A model generated the notes under the pieces. The model was not told the DNA's origin, did no database searches, and worked only from the letters and a program-made list of their open reading frames with translations. This document shows positions 1 to 7,152 of a stretch of 34,093 nucleotides of DNA, piece by piece. The DNA comes from Chloroflexia bacterium (GTDB lineage Bacteria; Chloroflexota; Chloroflexia; Thermomicrobiales; JALYUS01), in the NCBI GenBank assembly GCA_025928215.1, contig JAICJW010000002.1, positions 1 to 34,093 on the forward strand, given 5' to 3'. Both the position numbers and the translations under genes were made by a program. The first letter of the stretch is position 1. Every line of letters begins with the position of its first letter.

Positions 1-1623
1 ATTTCGAACCGAAGCCTGAACCTGCTCGTCGTCGTGCGCGATGATGCGGGCGAGCACATTGCGCGGATCAAGATTCCGCAATCGTTGCCGCGCTTCATTC
101 CCGTGCCGCCGACCGCGCCGATGCGGGATGCTTCCGGCATTCACCGGCCACGCGCTTCGGTCTGGTTGGAGCAGGTCGTTATCGCCAGCCTGCCGACGCT
201 CTTCCCCGGTAAGGAGATCATCGCCGCCTATCCGTTCCATGTGACGCGTGATGCGGATATCGAGATTCAGGAACTGGAAGCCGAAGATCTGCTCGAAACG
301 ATCGAGGAGCAGTTGGAGCGGCGCGGGTTCGGATTCGCTGTCCGCCTCGTCGTGGACGCGACGATGCCGGAGACGCATCGCCTCTGGTTGATGGAAAAGT
401 TGCAGATTTATCCGTCCGATGTCTATACGCTGAACGGATATCTCAGCCTCGGTGACTTGATGCAACTGCTGCGGATAGACCGGCCCGACCTGAAAGACCC
501 GCCATTCGTGCCGCAAGTGCCGGCCGCGCTGCGTGACGGAAGCGATATTTACACGGCGATCCGGCAGGGGGACATCCTGCTCCACCACCCGTATGACTCG
601 TTCGTGCCGATTGTGGACTTCATCAAGAGCGGCAGCACCGATCCGGCTGTGCGGGCGATCAAGCAGACGCTCTACCGTGTTGGCAAAGACAGCCCGATCG
701 TCGAGGCGCTGGCGGAGGCGCGGGATGAAGATACCCAGGTCGCGGTACTCGTCGAATTGAAAGCGCGCTTCGATGAGGAGAACAATATCGAATGGGCCCG
801 CGCACTGGAAAGCAAGGGCGTCCATGTCGCGTATGGGATGATGGGCCTCAAGGTGCATTGCAAAGTCGCGCTGATCGTGCGGCGCGAACAAGATGGCATC
901 CGTCGGTATGTCCATCTCGGCACCGGTAACTACAACGCCGCCACAGCACGGACGTACACCGATCTCGGCCTGCTCACCGCGAACGAGGAGATCGGCGCGG
1001 ATGTCTCTGACCTTTTCAACTACCTGACGGGCTACTCGGATCAGCAGGAATATCGCAAACTGCTCGTCGCACCCGTCAATCTGCGGCAGCGGATCACTGA
1101 ACTGATCGAACGCGAGACCGCGCGTGGATCGAAGGGGCGGCTGATCTTCAAGACCAATCACCTCGTGGACGAGCGGATCATCGAGGCGCTCTATCGGGCG
1201 TCGCAGGCAGGTGTGAAGATTGACCTGATCTGCCGCTCGACCTGCTGCCTCGTGCCGGGGGTGCCGGGCCTGTCCGAGAATATCCGCGTCGTCAGTATCC
1301 TCGGGCGCTTCCTGGAGCATCACCGCATCTATCTCTTTGGCAATGGTGGCCGTGAGGAGATCTATCTTGGCAGCGCGGACCTTCACCCGCGCAATCTTGA
1401 TCGGCGCGTCGAGGTGCTGTTCCCGATCGAGGACCCGGCGATCCGCACGCATATCCGCGAGGACCTCTTAGAAACCTACCTGCGGGACACGGATAAGGCA
1501 CGCGTCCTCGGCTCGGACGGCCGCTATCGTCCGGTGCCGCGCCCGGAAGGTGCCTCACCGTTTACCGCGCAGGAGTGGCTGCTCAACACTGCCACAGCGG
1601 GTACGGGCCGGTACGGGGATTAG
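1..1623 (+). CDS. ppk1: Polyphosphate kinase 1, C-terminal part (5' end outside window)
   Basis: PPK1 reversibly transfers the terminal phosphate of ATP to inorganic polyphosphate. The frame is open from base 1 (ISNRSLNLLVVVRDD...), so the gene continues upstream and the GTG at 34 is internal. Visible family landmarks are HHPYDSF, the two PLD-like active-site histidines in GLKVHCK (His codon at 856) and RFLEHHRIYLF (His codon at 1318), HLGTGNYN, CCLVPGVPGLSENI and SADLHPRNLDRRVEVLFPI. From known E. coli PPK1 biochemistry, the first histidine corresponds to the autophosphorylated residue. About 540 residues of a protein usually near 700 are present, covering the middle and catalytic C-terminal domains. 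The stop is TAG. A convergent membrane-protein gene lies downstream beyond a hairpin. Confidence 0.97.
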   Translation: MSNRSLNLLVVVRDDAGEHIARIKIPQSLPRFIPVPPTAPMRDASGIHRPRASVWLEQVVIASLPTLFPGKEIIAAYPFHVTRDADIEIQELEAEDLLETIEEQLERRGFGFAVRLVVDATMPETHRLWLMEKLQIYPSDVYTLNGYLSLGDLMQLLRIDRPDLKDPPFVPQVPAALRDGSDIYTAIRQGDILLHHPYDSFVPIVDFIKSGSTDPAVRAIKQTLYRVGKDSPIVEALAEARDEDTQVAVLVELKARFDEENNIEWARALESKGVHVAYGMMGLKVHCKVALIVRREQDGIRRYVHLGTGNYNAATARTYTDLGLLTANEEIGADVSDLFNYLTGYSDQQEYRKLLVAPVNLRQRITELIERETARGSKGRLIFKTNHLVDERIIEALYRASQAGVKIDLICRSTCCLVPGVPGLSENIRVVSILGRFLEHHRIYLFGNGGREEIYLGSADLHPRNLDRRVEVLFPIEDPAIRTHIREDLLETYLRDTDKARVLGSDGRYRPVPRPEGASPFTAQEWLLNTATAGTGRYGD

Positions 1624-1668
1624 CGTATGACCGGCACCAAATCCAGAGAGAACATGCACGATCAATAC

Positions 1669-1694
1669 TGCCCGGAAGGTTAATCTTCCGGGCA
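1669..1694. terminator. Perfect 10-bp stem-loop between convergent genes
   Basis: TGCCCGGAAG (1669-1678) and CTTCCGGGCA (1685-1694) pair perfectly around a 6-nt GTTAAT loop. The hairpin sits between the ppk1 stop and the stop of the convergent membrane-protein gene, a typical place for a bidirectional terminator. No clear T-run follows on either strand, so its efficiency as an intrinsic terminator is uncertain. Confidence 0.55.
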
Positions 1695-1725
1695 ACATCA
1701 AACCGATTCCAGAAAAGATGCGCGC

Positions 1726-2091
1726 CTACGTCGCGTTGTTCTGGCCGATCAGATAGGTGACGAGCACAAGAATTGTGGCGGCGGCGGAGACGAGCGTCAG
1801 ATTGATCGCCTGCTCGCGACCGCTGAACCGCTTACGAACATATCCATGTTCCATGCCGACGGGGATGAGAACGATCAGCGCGAAGATGTAGTGGAGTATC
1901 ACATTCCGCTTGCCGCTTGCCAGCAGGCCGATACCGAGCAGGTACTGGATAACGAGGAAGAGCGAGGCGAGATACGAGACATACTTTCCTGCCGCAATTG
2001 TCCGCCCGGCGATGCCGATCGCATAGATGATCGTCGCCGCGAGGAACAAGACGAGGACGGCGGTACCGACGTACATATGAATGTCTTTCAT
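1726..2091 (-). CDS. Small four-helix integral membrane protein, unknown function
   Basis: A 121-residue, highly hydrophobic protein with about four membrane helices: near residues 7-26 (VLFLAATIIYAIGIA), 38-57 (SYLASLFLVIQYLLGIGLLA), 63-80 (NVILHYIFALIVLIPVGM) and 98-117 (LVSAAATILVLVTYLIG). Charged loops (GKR, YVRKRFSGRE) lie between the helices. A good ribosome site (GGGAG) stands just upstream of the ATG. The two histidines in or next to helix 3 (LHYIF, MEHGY) could bind a cofactor, but that is speculation. I do not recognise the family. The gene lies downstream of the HMGL-type synthase on the same strand, separated by a hairpin. Confidence 0.8.
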   Translation of the reverse strand: MKDIHMYVGTAVLVLFLAATIIYAIGIAGRTIAAGKYVSYLASLFLVIQYLLGIGLLASGKRNVILHYIFALIVLIPVGMEHGYVRKRFSGREQAINLTLVSAAATILVLVTYLIGQNNAT

Positions 2092-2182
2092 ACCCTACTC
2101 CCTTCCGTGCGAGTACTACGGCGTGCGCCATCGAACGCCGGTTCCGGATTGCAGTAGTGTAGCACCCTGGGGCGGGTTACGA

Positions 2183-2221
2183 GCAATGGGTAACGAGGGG
2201 AGATCACTCGTTACCCATTGC
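2183..2221. repeat. Perfect 15-bp inverted repeat in intergenic space
   Basis: GCAATGGGTAACGAG at 2183-2197 is matched perfectly by its reverse complement at 2207-2221, with a 9-nt loop. A partial extra copy of the unit (GGTTACGAG) precedes it at 2176. It lies just after the stop of the minus-strand synthase gene. It could act as a 3' stabiliser or weak terminator, but it has no T-tract and its construction from near-repeats resembles a dispersed palindromic repeat. Confidence 0.7.
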
Positions 2222-2257
2222 CGGGGGATTGGGTTCGGGTGCCGCGACGATCGTCGC

Positions 2258-3544
2258 CTACCGCTTGCCCGTCGCTGCCTGTTGCACGTTGCTGGCGACA
2301 CACTGCCGATCTTGGCTCCGCCACGGGCTGGTCGTCAGGATGGTGCGGACCTCGTCCGGATAGTCGGCGATGAAGCGTAGCTCGTCGGGCAGGAGCGGCT
2401 TCTGATTGTGGCCGTTCGTGACCTGGACGAGTTCGAGTACGTCCGCCGCCTGTTCGTTACTGTCGAAGGTGATACCCATCTGCTCATAGACGTACTTGAA
2501 GCCCGCGAGGCCGCCGTACTCGCCGGTCGTGATGACACGGCCCGTCGGCACCTCCTCCGTTTCCGGGCGACCGAGCAGTTCGTAGTCGTAGAGTTCGTAG
2601 TTGTGGCGGTCCTTCAATGCCCCGTCGGCGTGGATGCCGCTCTCGTGCGCGAAGGCATTGGCGCCGATGCCGACCTGCCGGATCGGTACGGGCAGGCCAT
2701 AACTGCGGGCGACGTAGTTGCCGAGCCGCCAGGCCCACGACAAATCTACCTGTTCGCCGAGTTCGTACCCTTGCAAGCCGTTTGCGTACTTGATGGCGAG
2801 GATGCAGGAGAGGAGATCCGCCTGCCCGGCGCGCTCGCCATTGCCGTTGACGGTCGCGTTGATATAGGCGTCCACGCCCGCATCCACCGCTGCCTGCGCC
2901 GCGAAGACACTGTTCGCGTTCGCCATGCCGAGATCGTCGTGGCAATGCGGCTCGATCGGGAGCCGGACGGCCTCGGCGAGGCGGGTGATGCGGTCATAGA
3001 TCGTCCGGGGGGAATCGAAGCCGAGCGTGTCGCAATAGCGGAAACGAATCGCGCCGGCCTCCTTCGCCGCCAGCGCGAACTCGATCAATTGCTCGATGTC
3101 CGTGCGGCTCGCATCCTCCGCGTTGACGCCGATCATGCGGACGCCACCCTCTTTCGCCGCCTGCACGGCGTCCGTCATCTCGCGGGTGACGGCGGCGCGG
3201 TCCAATTTGCCCCGGAATTTTCGTTGCAGCATCAGATCGGAAGTGCTCATCGAGAGGTTGAGGTCCGTACAGCCGACGGCGACCGCTTTCTCGACATCGC
3301 CCCGCAGCGCTCGTACCCACCCTTCGAGCACCATTGCGCCGAATGCGCCCTTCGCCTTGAGCGCGAGGTTGCCTTGCAGATAGTGCCGTTCATGATCGCT
3401 GAAGGGAAAGCCGAATTCCGATTGATAGACACCCAACTTGGAGAGATACCAGTTGACCATCGTCTTTTGGAACTTGGATAATTTGATCCGCGAGGTCTGC
3501 ACGCCGTCCCGATTGGTGACATCAATGAAATGAATCCGTGCCAT
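2258..3544 (-). CDS. HMGL-type acyltransferase (2-isopropylmalate / homocitrate / citramalate / Re-citrate synthase superfamily)
   Basis: A Claisen-type condensing enzyme joining acetyl-CoA to a 2-oxo acid. Motifs in order from the N-terminus are FIDVTNRDGVQ (the Arg-Asp of the active site and metal site), FRYCDTLGFDSP, EPHCHDDLGMANAN (metal-binding HxH), TVNGNGERAGQADL and GANAFAHESGIHADG. The chosen ATG at 3544 has AAGGAG 8 nt upstream and starts MARIHFIDVT; an upstream in-frame start at 3616 only adds a non-conserved leader. At 428 residues it lacks the C-terminal allosteric domain of classical LeuA (about 510), so feedback inhibition by leucine is unlikely. The substrate cannot be read from sequence. 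Homocitrate-like or Re-citrate synthase are live alternatives. No leuB/leuCD genes adjoin it. Confidence 0.88.
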   Translation of the reverse strand: MARIHFIDVTNRDGVQTSRIKLSKFQKTMVNWYLSKLGVYQSEFGFPFSDHERHYLQGNLALKAKGAFGAMVLEGWVRALRGDVEKAVAVGCTDLNLSMSTSDLMLQRKFRGKLDRAAVTREMTDAVQAAKEGGVRMIGVNAEDASRTDIEQLIEFALAAKEAGAIRFRYCDTLGFDSPRTIYDRITRLAEAVRLPIEPHCHDDLGMANANSVFAAQAAVDAGVDAYINATVNGNGERAGQADLLSCILAIKYANGLQGYELGEQVDLSWAWRLGNYVARSYGLPVPIRQVGIGANAFAHESGIHADGALKDRHNYELYDYELLGRPETEEVPTGRVITTGEYGGLAGFKYVYEQMGITFDSNEQAADVLELVQVTNGHNQKPLLPDELRFIADYPDEVRTILTTSPWRSQDRQCVASNVQQAATGKR

Positions 3545-3620
3545 CCGACCAACTCCTTGCGGGTCTTCGGCGAGGACGCCGCTAAAATCCGGCACCCCCC
3601 TCAACCCATGCGTCATACGG

Positions 3621-3651
3621 ACGCGAGACGCATTGAGTCTGCGTTTCGCGT
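3621..3651. promoter_or_regulatory. 12-bp hairpin in the 5' leader of the HMGL-type synthase
   Basis: ACGCGAGACGCA (3621-3632) pairs with TGCGTTTCGCGT (3640-3651), 12 bp with one G-T wobble and a 7-nt loop. It lies 77-107 nt upstream of the ATG at 3544, inside the leader expected from the proposed promoter. It may be an attenuator-type structure or a terminator for the upstream cupin operon. No T-tract follows it on the minus strand. No T-box core was found. Confidence 0.45.
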
Positions 3652-3652
3652 G

Positions 3653-3705
3653 TGACCAACGAGGTCAACGGTCATATTGTGCCGCCGTGAGGAAATCGGC
3701 GTCAA
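3653..3705 (-). promoter_or_regulatory. Putative promoter and operator of the HMGL-type synthase
   Basis: On the minus strand TTGACG (3705-3700) is followed after 18 nt by CACAAT (3681-3676), a plausible sigma-70-type -35/-10 pair. Start of transcription would be near 3669, giving a leader of about 125 nt. An imperfect dyad TGACC-AACGA-GGTCA (3653-3667) lies right at the expected start point and could be an operator. These are pattern matches only. Confidence 0.4.
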
Positions 3706-3753
3706 TCAGGCGCGATATGAACATACTGCGCTGCGGCGAGGGGCTGGAACCGC

Positions 3754-4113
3754 TCAAGCATCCGGCTGCGATCCGTCGTCCGGCTCCGGAACGACGATTT
3801 TGCCATCGGGCACGGACCGCTCCTTAATGACGATCCATCGGGCGCCTGTGTCGGGATCAATCCAGGTGACACGATGCCGCTCCCCCGGTTGCACCATCAC
3901 GACGATTCCTGCCTCCAACGGTACATCCGTTCCTTCAACAGACAAGGTCGCGTGGCCATGCAGCACGACGTAATACTCGTGGAAATCGTGATAGTGGTAC
4001 GCCTCGCCTGCCGGGACGCACATCATCACGTCTGTCGTCAGCGCGATTTCGATGGGCGAGCCGTTCCAGTGCCCGCATCGCCACGGACTCGCTGATTCCC
4101 GATAGACCCGCAC
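3754..4113 (-). CDS. Cupin-domain protein
   Basis: A 119-residue single-domain small beta-barrel protein of the cupin_2 type. The N-terminal cupin motif is seen as PAGEAYHYHDFHEYYVVLHGHATL, with His/His/Glu metal ligands, and the second motif as VVMVQPGERHRV. The protein is likely cytoplasmic and metal-binding; its substrate is unknown. The start is GTG with AAGGGG upstream. The gene begins 3 nt after the stop of the split-barrel flavoprotein gene, so the two are almost certainly co-transcribed and translationally coupled. The last 15 or so residues are acidic and probably disordered. Confidence 0.88.
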   Translation of the reverse strand: MRVYRESASPWRCGHWNGSPIEIALTTDVMMCVPAGEAYHYHDFHEYYVVLHGHATLSVEGTDVPLEAGIVVMVQPGERHRVTWIDPDTGARWIVIKERSVPDGKIVVPEPDDGSQPDA

Positions 4114-4116
4114 CGT

Positions 4117-4638
4117 TTACCCCTTTTCGTCTGTGGACGGGAAATGATTGGGATGGCGCGCGTAGGTGACGAGTGTTTCCGCCTCGACGCGCAGATAGAC
4201 GCCCTCGCCCCAATCGTTCACGCTCGAACCGCTCGCCTCCCGCTGCATCGCCTCCAGTGGCGCGAAATCCTGGTTATCCGCCAGGATAAGGGTGGCGCTT
4301 CCGTGAGCGATGATCGCCAGGTCAATGCCGTCATAGTGGGTCAGGCTGATCGCCGGGCGCGCTGTCACCATCCGCGTCCGTGCCGCCGTCGTGACGGTCG
4401 GAATGTGGAACCGCCCGCGATAGAAGAGCGAGCCAATCGGCGCGATGCGCGGCTCGCCCTTCGCCGTCACAGTGGCGAAGGCGACGACCTGATTCCCCCG
4501 CAAGTACCGCACGAGTTGTTCCGCAGAGAGCGAGTGTTCCGGCATTTCAAACGAACTTCGAAGGAACGATCCCGCCCGCTCGATGCTCCGGTTCAGGAGG
4601 GTCTGCAACCGTTCCAAATCCTCCGGTGTCTCCTGCAT
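4117..4638 (-). CDS. Pyridoxamine 5'-phosphate oxidase-like FMN-binding split-barrel protein
   Basis: 173 residues. The central part (about 37-160) has the split-barrel pattern: RYLRGNQVVAFATVTAKGEPRIAPIGSLFYRGRFHIPTV, then ARTRMVTARPAISLTHYDG, then IIAHGSATLI. Proteins of this fold bind FMN, F420 or haem and often act as reductases. The length and the lack of PNPOx substrate residues argue against true pyridoxine oxidase. The ATG has AAAGGAG 7 nt upstream. It is the first gene of a two-gene unit with the cupin gene downstream. The N-terminal 35 residues look helical (LERLQTLLNRSIERAGSFLRSSF). Confidence 0.82.
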   Translation of the reverse strand: MQETPEDLERLQTLLNRSIERAGSFLRSSFEMPEHSLSAEQLVRYLRGNQVVAFATVTAKGEPRIAPIGSLFYRGRFHIPTVTTAARTRMVTARPAISLTHYDGIDLAIIAHGSATLILADNQDFAPLEAMQREASGSSVNDWGEGVYLRVEAETLVTYARHPNHFPSTDEKG

Positions 4639-4655
4639 ACTCCTCTCCTTTGCGA

Positions 4656-4772
4656 TCAGCGATTCTCGATAAATTGCTCTTGAGCCACACCCGCATACTT
4701 GAGAATGCCACGCAATGTACCTGTTGCGAGTTCACGATGGACGTTCCTTTCGATGATCGCGACGCTTCCCAT
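4656..4772 (-). pseudogene. HicA-type toxin remnant (C-terminal half only)
   Basis: On the minus strand an ATG at 4772 opens a 38-codon frame ending TGA at 4656. It contains RELATGTLRGILKYAGV followed by EQFIEN. This matches the C-terminal part of HicA mRNA interferases, which typically end '(D/E)(I/L)..GTLR.IL.QAG(I/L)..EEF'. The N-terminal strand and the 'GSH' segment with the catalytic histidine are absent, because only four more in-frame codons precede the ATG before a TGA, and no HicB antitoxin adjoins it. I read it as a decayed toxin gene wedged between the ArsR-type gene and the flavoprotein gene. It is too short for a length-based gene call. Confidence 0.62.
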
Positions 4773-4779
4773 CACTCTG

Positions 4780-5913
4780 TTACCTCAGCAACCCTTGCTC
4801 CGCGCCCGCGAGCAGGGCGCGCAGGCGGTCGGTGCGGAGATAGTAATAGAGGCGGTGTTCGTCGCGCCGGATGTCCACGAGTTCGAGTCGCTTCAGGCCA
4901 TTGAGATGATGCGAGACGGTCGCGATGCTGAGGCCGAGCAATTCCGCCAGTTCCTGCCCGTAGCGGGGCGCCGCGACGAGCAACTGAATGAGCGCCCAGC
5001 GCGCCGGATCGGCGAGCAGGCGATAGACATCCTGATACGTCTCCGGCGGCGCAATTTCCGGCACGATCTCGCCCGATTCAGCTGATGCGCTGGCGGATAC
5101 CAGCGCCATATCGGTCCCATAGGCGACGGCACAGATCGCACGGTCGTCCGTCACATCCGGCGCGAGATCGGGTGTCATCGTCACCCAACCATCGCCGAGG
5201 AATACCGACGGCCAGAAGAGCAGACGGGGCATTCCGCGCGCCTGCCGCCCCACGTCCGGTCGGTGCGCGATGATGAAGCCGAACGGGTCGGCAGCGTAGA
5301 CCGCCTGCATCCTCGCCTCGGCGGTTCGTCCCGCGGCATGAAGTTCAGGGAGAAGGGGTGCAAAGAGATCATCGAACAGACCCGCGAGAAGGTCCACGAG
5401 CCGTGCCCGCGTCCGCGCCGGATCGGTGATGACCTCCACAATCCGCATCGGGTCAGATGGCCGGGGATACAGGAACCGCTGCACATAGTCTGTTGCCCAC
5501 GCGGGATCGTCCACAAGTGAGCGAAGCACACCGGGGCTGCGCGGCGCGTCCGCGCGCAAGGTTCCCCCACACGCGAGCGCATGGGCGACGACCGCCGCAT
5601 CCGGCAGCGCGCGGAGTGCCGCGATCAAGGCATCGGGGTCGCTGCCATCCGTCAGCGCCCACACCGCGCTAAACGCGAGTGCCCCGATCGGGAATGTCGC
5701 ATCGAAAAAGGAGCGAACCGCACGATCTCGCTCCTTTTCCTGTGCTATGCGTCGTAACGGCCGGACAAGGAGCCGTGACCCTGACTCGCTCCCGATGCCC
5801 GTACGATTGGCGAGCAAATAGAGCCCAAGGAGGCAATCCGCGAGCGGCATGCACGCGAATGTCACACGCTCGTCCCATTCCGCTTGCTCTTTCGGCAACG
5901 TGACGCGAATCAT
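4780..5913 (-). CDS. ArsR-family winged-helix transcriptional regulator with large N-terminal domain
   Basis: 377 residues. The C-terminal 90 form a clear ArsR-type winged helix: LLADPARWALIQLLVAAPRYGQELAELLGLSIATVSHHLNGLKRLELVDIRRDEHRLYYYL, with SIATVSHHLNGL as recognition helix. The preceding 280 or so residues form a mainly helical domain as in DUF5937-type ArsR proteins, probably for sensing or dimerisation. No CxC metal-binding pair is seen, so metal sensing is unlikely. The ATG at 5913 is preferred; a TTG directly upstream at 5916 is possible. The ribosome site (GAAG) is weak and lies immediately after a very stable 23-bp hairpin, so translation may be limited. It follows the MoxR gene on the same strand. 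Confidence 0.88.
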   Translation of the reverse strand: MIRVTLPKEQAEWDERVTFACMPLADCLLGLYLLANRTGIGSESGSRLLVRPLRRIAQEKERDRAVRSFFDATFPIGALAFSAVWALTDGSDPDALIAALRALPDAAVVAHALACGGTLRADAPRSPGVLRSLVDDPAWATDYVQRFLYPRPSDPMRIVEVITDPARTRARLVDLLAGLFDDLFAPLLPELHAAGRTAEARMQAVYAADPFGFIIAHRPDVGRQARGMPRLLFWPSVFLGDGWVTMTPDLAPDVTDDRAICAVAYGTDMALVSASASAESGEIVPEIAPPETYQDVYRLLADPARWALIQLLVAAPRYGQELAELLGLSIATVSHHLNGLKRLELVDIRRDEHRLYYYLRTDRLRALLAGAEQGLLR

Positions 5914-5921
5914 CAATCTTC

Positions 5922-5980
5922 AGGACTGAGGACTGAGGACTGAGTGTTTCCGGCATGCTCAGTCCTCAGTCCTCAGTCCT
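5922..5980. repeat. Perfect 23-bp inverted repeat built of AGGACTG heptamers
   Basis: The left arm 5922-5944 is three tandem AGGACTG units plus AG. The right arm 5958-5980 is its exact reverse complement. The loop is 13 nt (5945-5957). It fills nearly the whole gap between the MoxR stop (5988) and the ArsR-type start (5913). As RNA on the minus strand, the stem ends only 8 nt before the ATG. No T-tract follows, so it is not a standard intrinsic terminator. Confidence 0.9.
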
Positions 5981-5987
5981 CCCCCAG

Positions 5988-7025
5988 TTATGCGTTGACG
6001 AGTTCCGGCACCGCCGCGATCACATCAGAGATGATGTCGTCCGGGGTGATGCGCTCCGCCTCGCCCTCGAAATTGAGGATGATGCGATGCCGCAGGGACG
6101 GGTAGGCGACCGCGCGGATATCCTCATGGGCGACGGCCAGCCGCTCAGACAGGAGGGCGCGGATCTTCGCCGCAAGGATCATCGCCTGCGCGCCGCGCGG
6201 ACTGGAACCATAGCGCACGAACCGGCGCACGCTCTCCGGCGCGAGCGATTGCTCCGGATGCGTCGCGAGCAGCAATTGCACCGCGTACTCGTTGATGTGG
6301 CTGGCAACGGGTACCTCGCGGGCCAGATCACCCATGCGGATAATGTCAATACCCGTCGCGACGGTGTTCACTTCCGGCGTGAAGCCGCCGGTCGTGCGGC
6401 GGAGGATTTCGCTCAATTCCTCGGCGCGCGGGAAGCCGACGACCAGTTTGAACATGAAGCGGTCGAGTTGCGCCTCGGGCAACGGATACGTTCCCTCCAT
6501 CTCCAGCGGGTTCTGCGTAGCGAGGACGAAGAAGGGGCGGTTGATTGGGTAGATCGTGTTCGCGACCGTGACAGTGCGCTCCTGCATCGCTTCGAGCAGC
6601 GCGGATTGCGTCTTCGGCGTGGCGCGGTTGATTTCGTCCGCGAGGATCATGTTCGCGAAGACCGGGCCGGGCTGGAACTGGAATGTTCGCCGCCCCGCGT
6701 CGTTCTCGGCGAGGATGTTTGTGCCCGTAATGTCGGCGGGCATCAGGTCGGGCGTGAACTGGATGCGGCTGAATTGGAGGTCAAGCGCGTCCGCGAAGGT
6801 GCGAATGAGCATCGTCTTGCCGAGGCCGGGCACGCCTTCGAGGAGCGCGTGACTCCCCGCGATCATGCAGGTAAGAACCGCCCGCACGACCTCCTCCTGC
6901 CCGACCATCAGATTCGCGACTTCCGATTCGAGCCGGAAGGCGATCTCGCGGAACTGCTCCGGCGTCAGCATGGGCGGCGGTTCCGGGTTGTAGGGGGTTG
7001 GCTGGTTGGTGTAGAAATGTGACAC
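5988..7025 (-). CDS. MoxR-family AAA+ ATPase
   Basis: 345 residues. MoxR proteins are AAA+ chaperones that mature or activate partner complexes. Walker A is GVPGLGKT near residue 65, Walker B is MILADEIN near 127, and sensor-1 is FVLATQNP; the family stretches RATPKTQSALLEAMQERTVT and EGTYPLPEAQLDRFMFK are intact. Next come RYGSSPRGAQA and the C-terminal lid with YPSLRHRIILNFE. It starts with GTG, with TGAGGT upstream. The usual partners (a DUF58 protein, von Willebrand A proteins, a transglutaminase-like protein) are not adjacent: downstream is an ArsR regulator and upstream a GNAT gene. The targets are therefore unknown. Confidence 0.95.
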   Translation of the reverse strand: MSHFYTNQPTPYNPEPPPMLTPEQFREIAFRLESEVANLMVGQEEVVRAVLTCMIAGSHALLEGVPGLGKTMLIRTFADALDLQFSRIQFTPDLMPADITGTNILAENDAGRRTFQFQPGPVFANMILADEINRATPKTQSALLEAMQERTVTVANTIYPINRPFFVLATQNPLEMEGTYPLPEAQLDRFMFKLVVGFPRAEELSEILRRTTGGFTPEVNTVATGIDIIRMGDLAREVPVASHINEYAVQLLLATHPEQSLAPESVRRFVRYGSSPRGAQAMILAAKIRALLSERLAVAHEDIRAVAYPSLRHRIILNFEGEAERITPDDIISDVIAAVPELVNA

Positions 7026-7089
7026 GCGCTACCTCAATTTCAGCGATGCGGCACCCACACGTGGCGGTTGATGAGCAGTCTGCGCCGCT

Positions 7090-7095
7090 AGTATA
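7090..7095 (-). promoter_or_regulatory. Putative extended -10 element for the MoxR gene
   Basis: On the minus strand TGA-TATACT (the hexamer is at 7095-7090) fits an extended -10 (TGnTATACT). There is no good -35 at 17 nt. Transcription would start near 7083, about 58 nt before the GTG of the MoxR gene. Confidence 0.4.
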
Positions 7096-7152
7096 TCAGT
7101 GCCCTCCACTTCCCGCTGTACGCTCTTCCTTCACTGAACGGAGACCGGAGCT

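Noticed and set aside
2408..3481. A 357-codon plus-strand open frame opposite the HMGL synthase
   Set aside because: No family features; the minus-strand gene has all active-site motifs and a good ribosome site.
3613..3675. A 20-codon leader peptide (ATG at 3675) upstream of the HMGL synthase
   Set aside because: Its ATG overlaps the proposed -10 and it has no run of a regulatory amino acid, so classical attenuation is not supported.
3545..3753. A T-box riboswitch before the leuA-like gene
   Set aside because: I looked for the T-box core (AGGGTGG.ACCGCG) and its specifier stem on the minus strand and found neither.
5955..7022. A 355-codon plus-strand open frame opposite the MoxR gene
   Set aside because: The protein is Arg/Asp/Glu-rich without domains; Walker A and B of MoxR are on the other strand.
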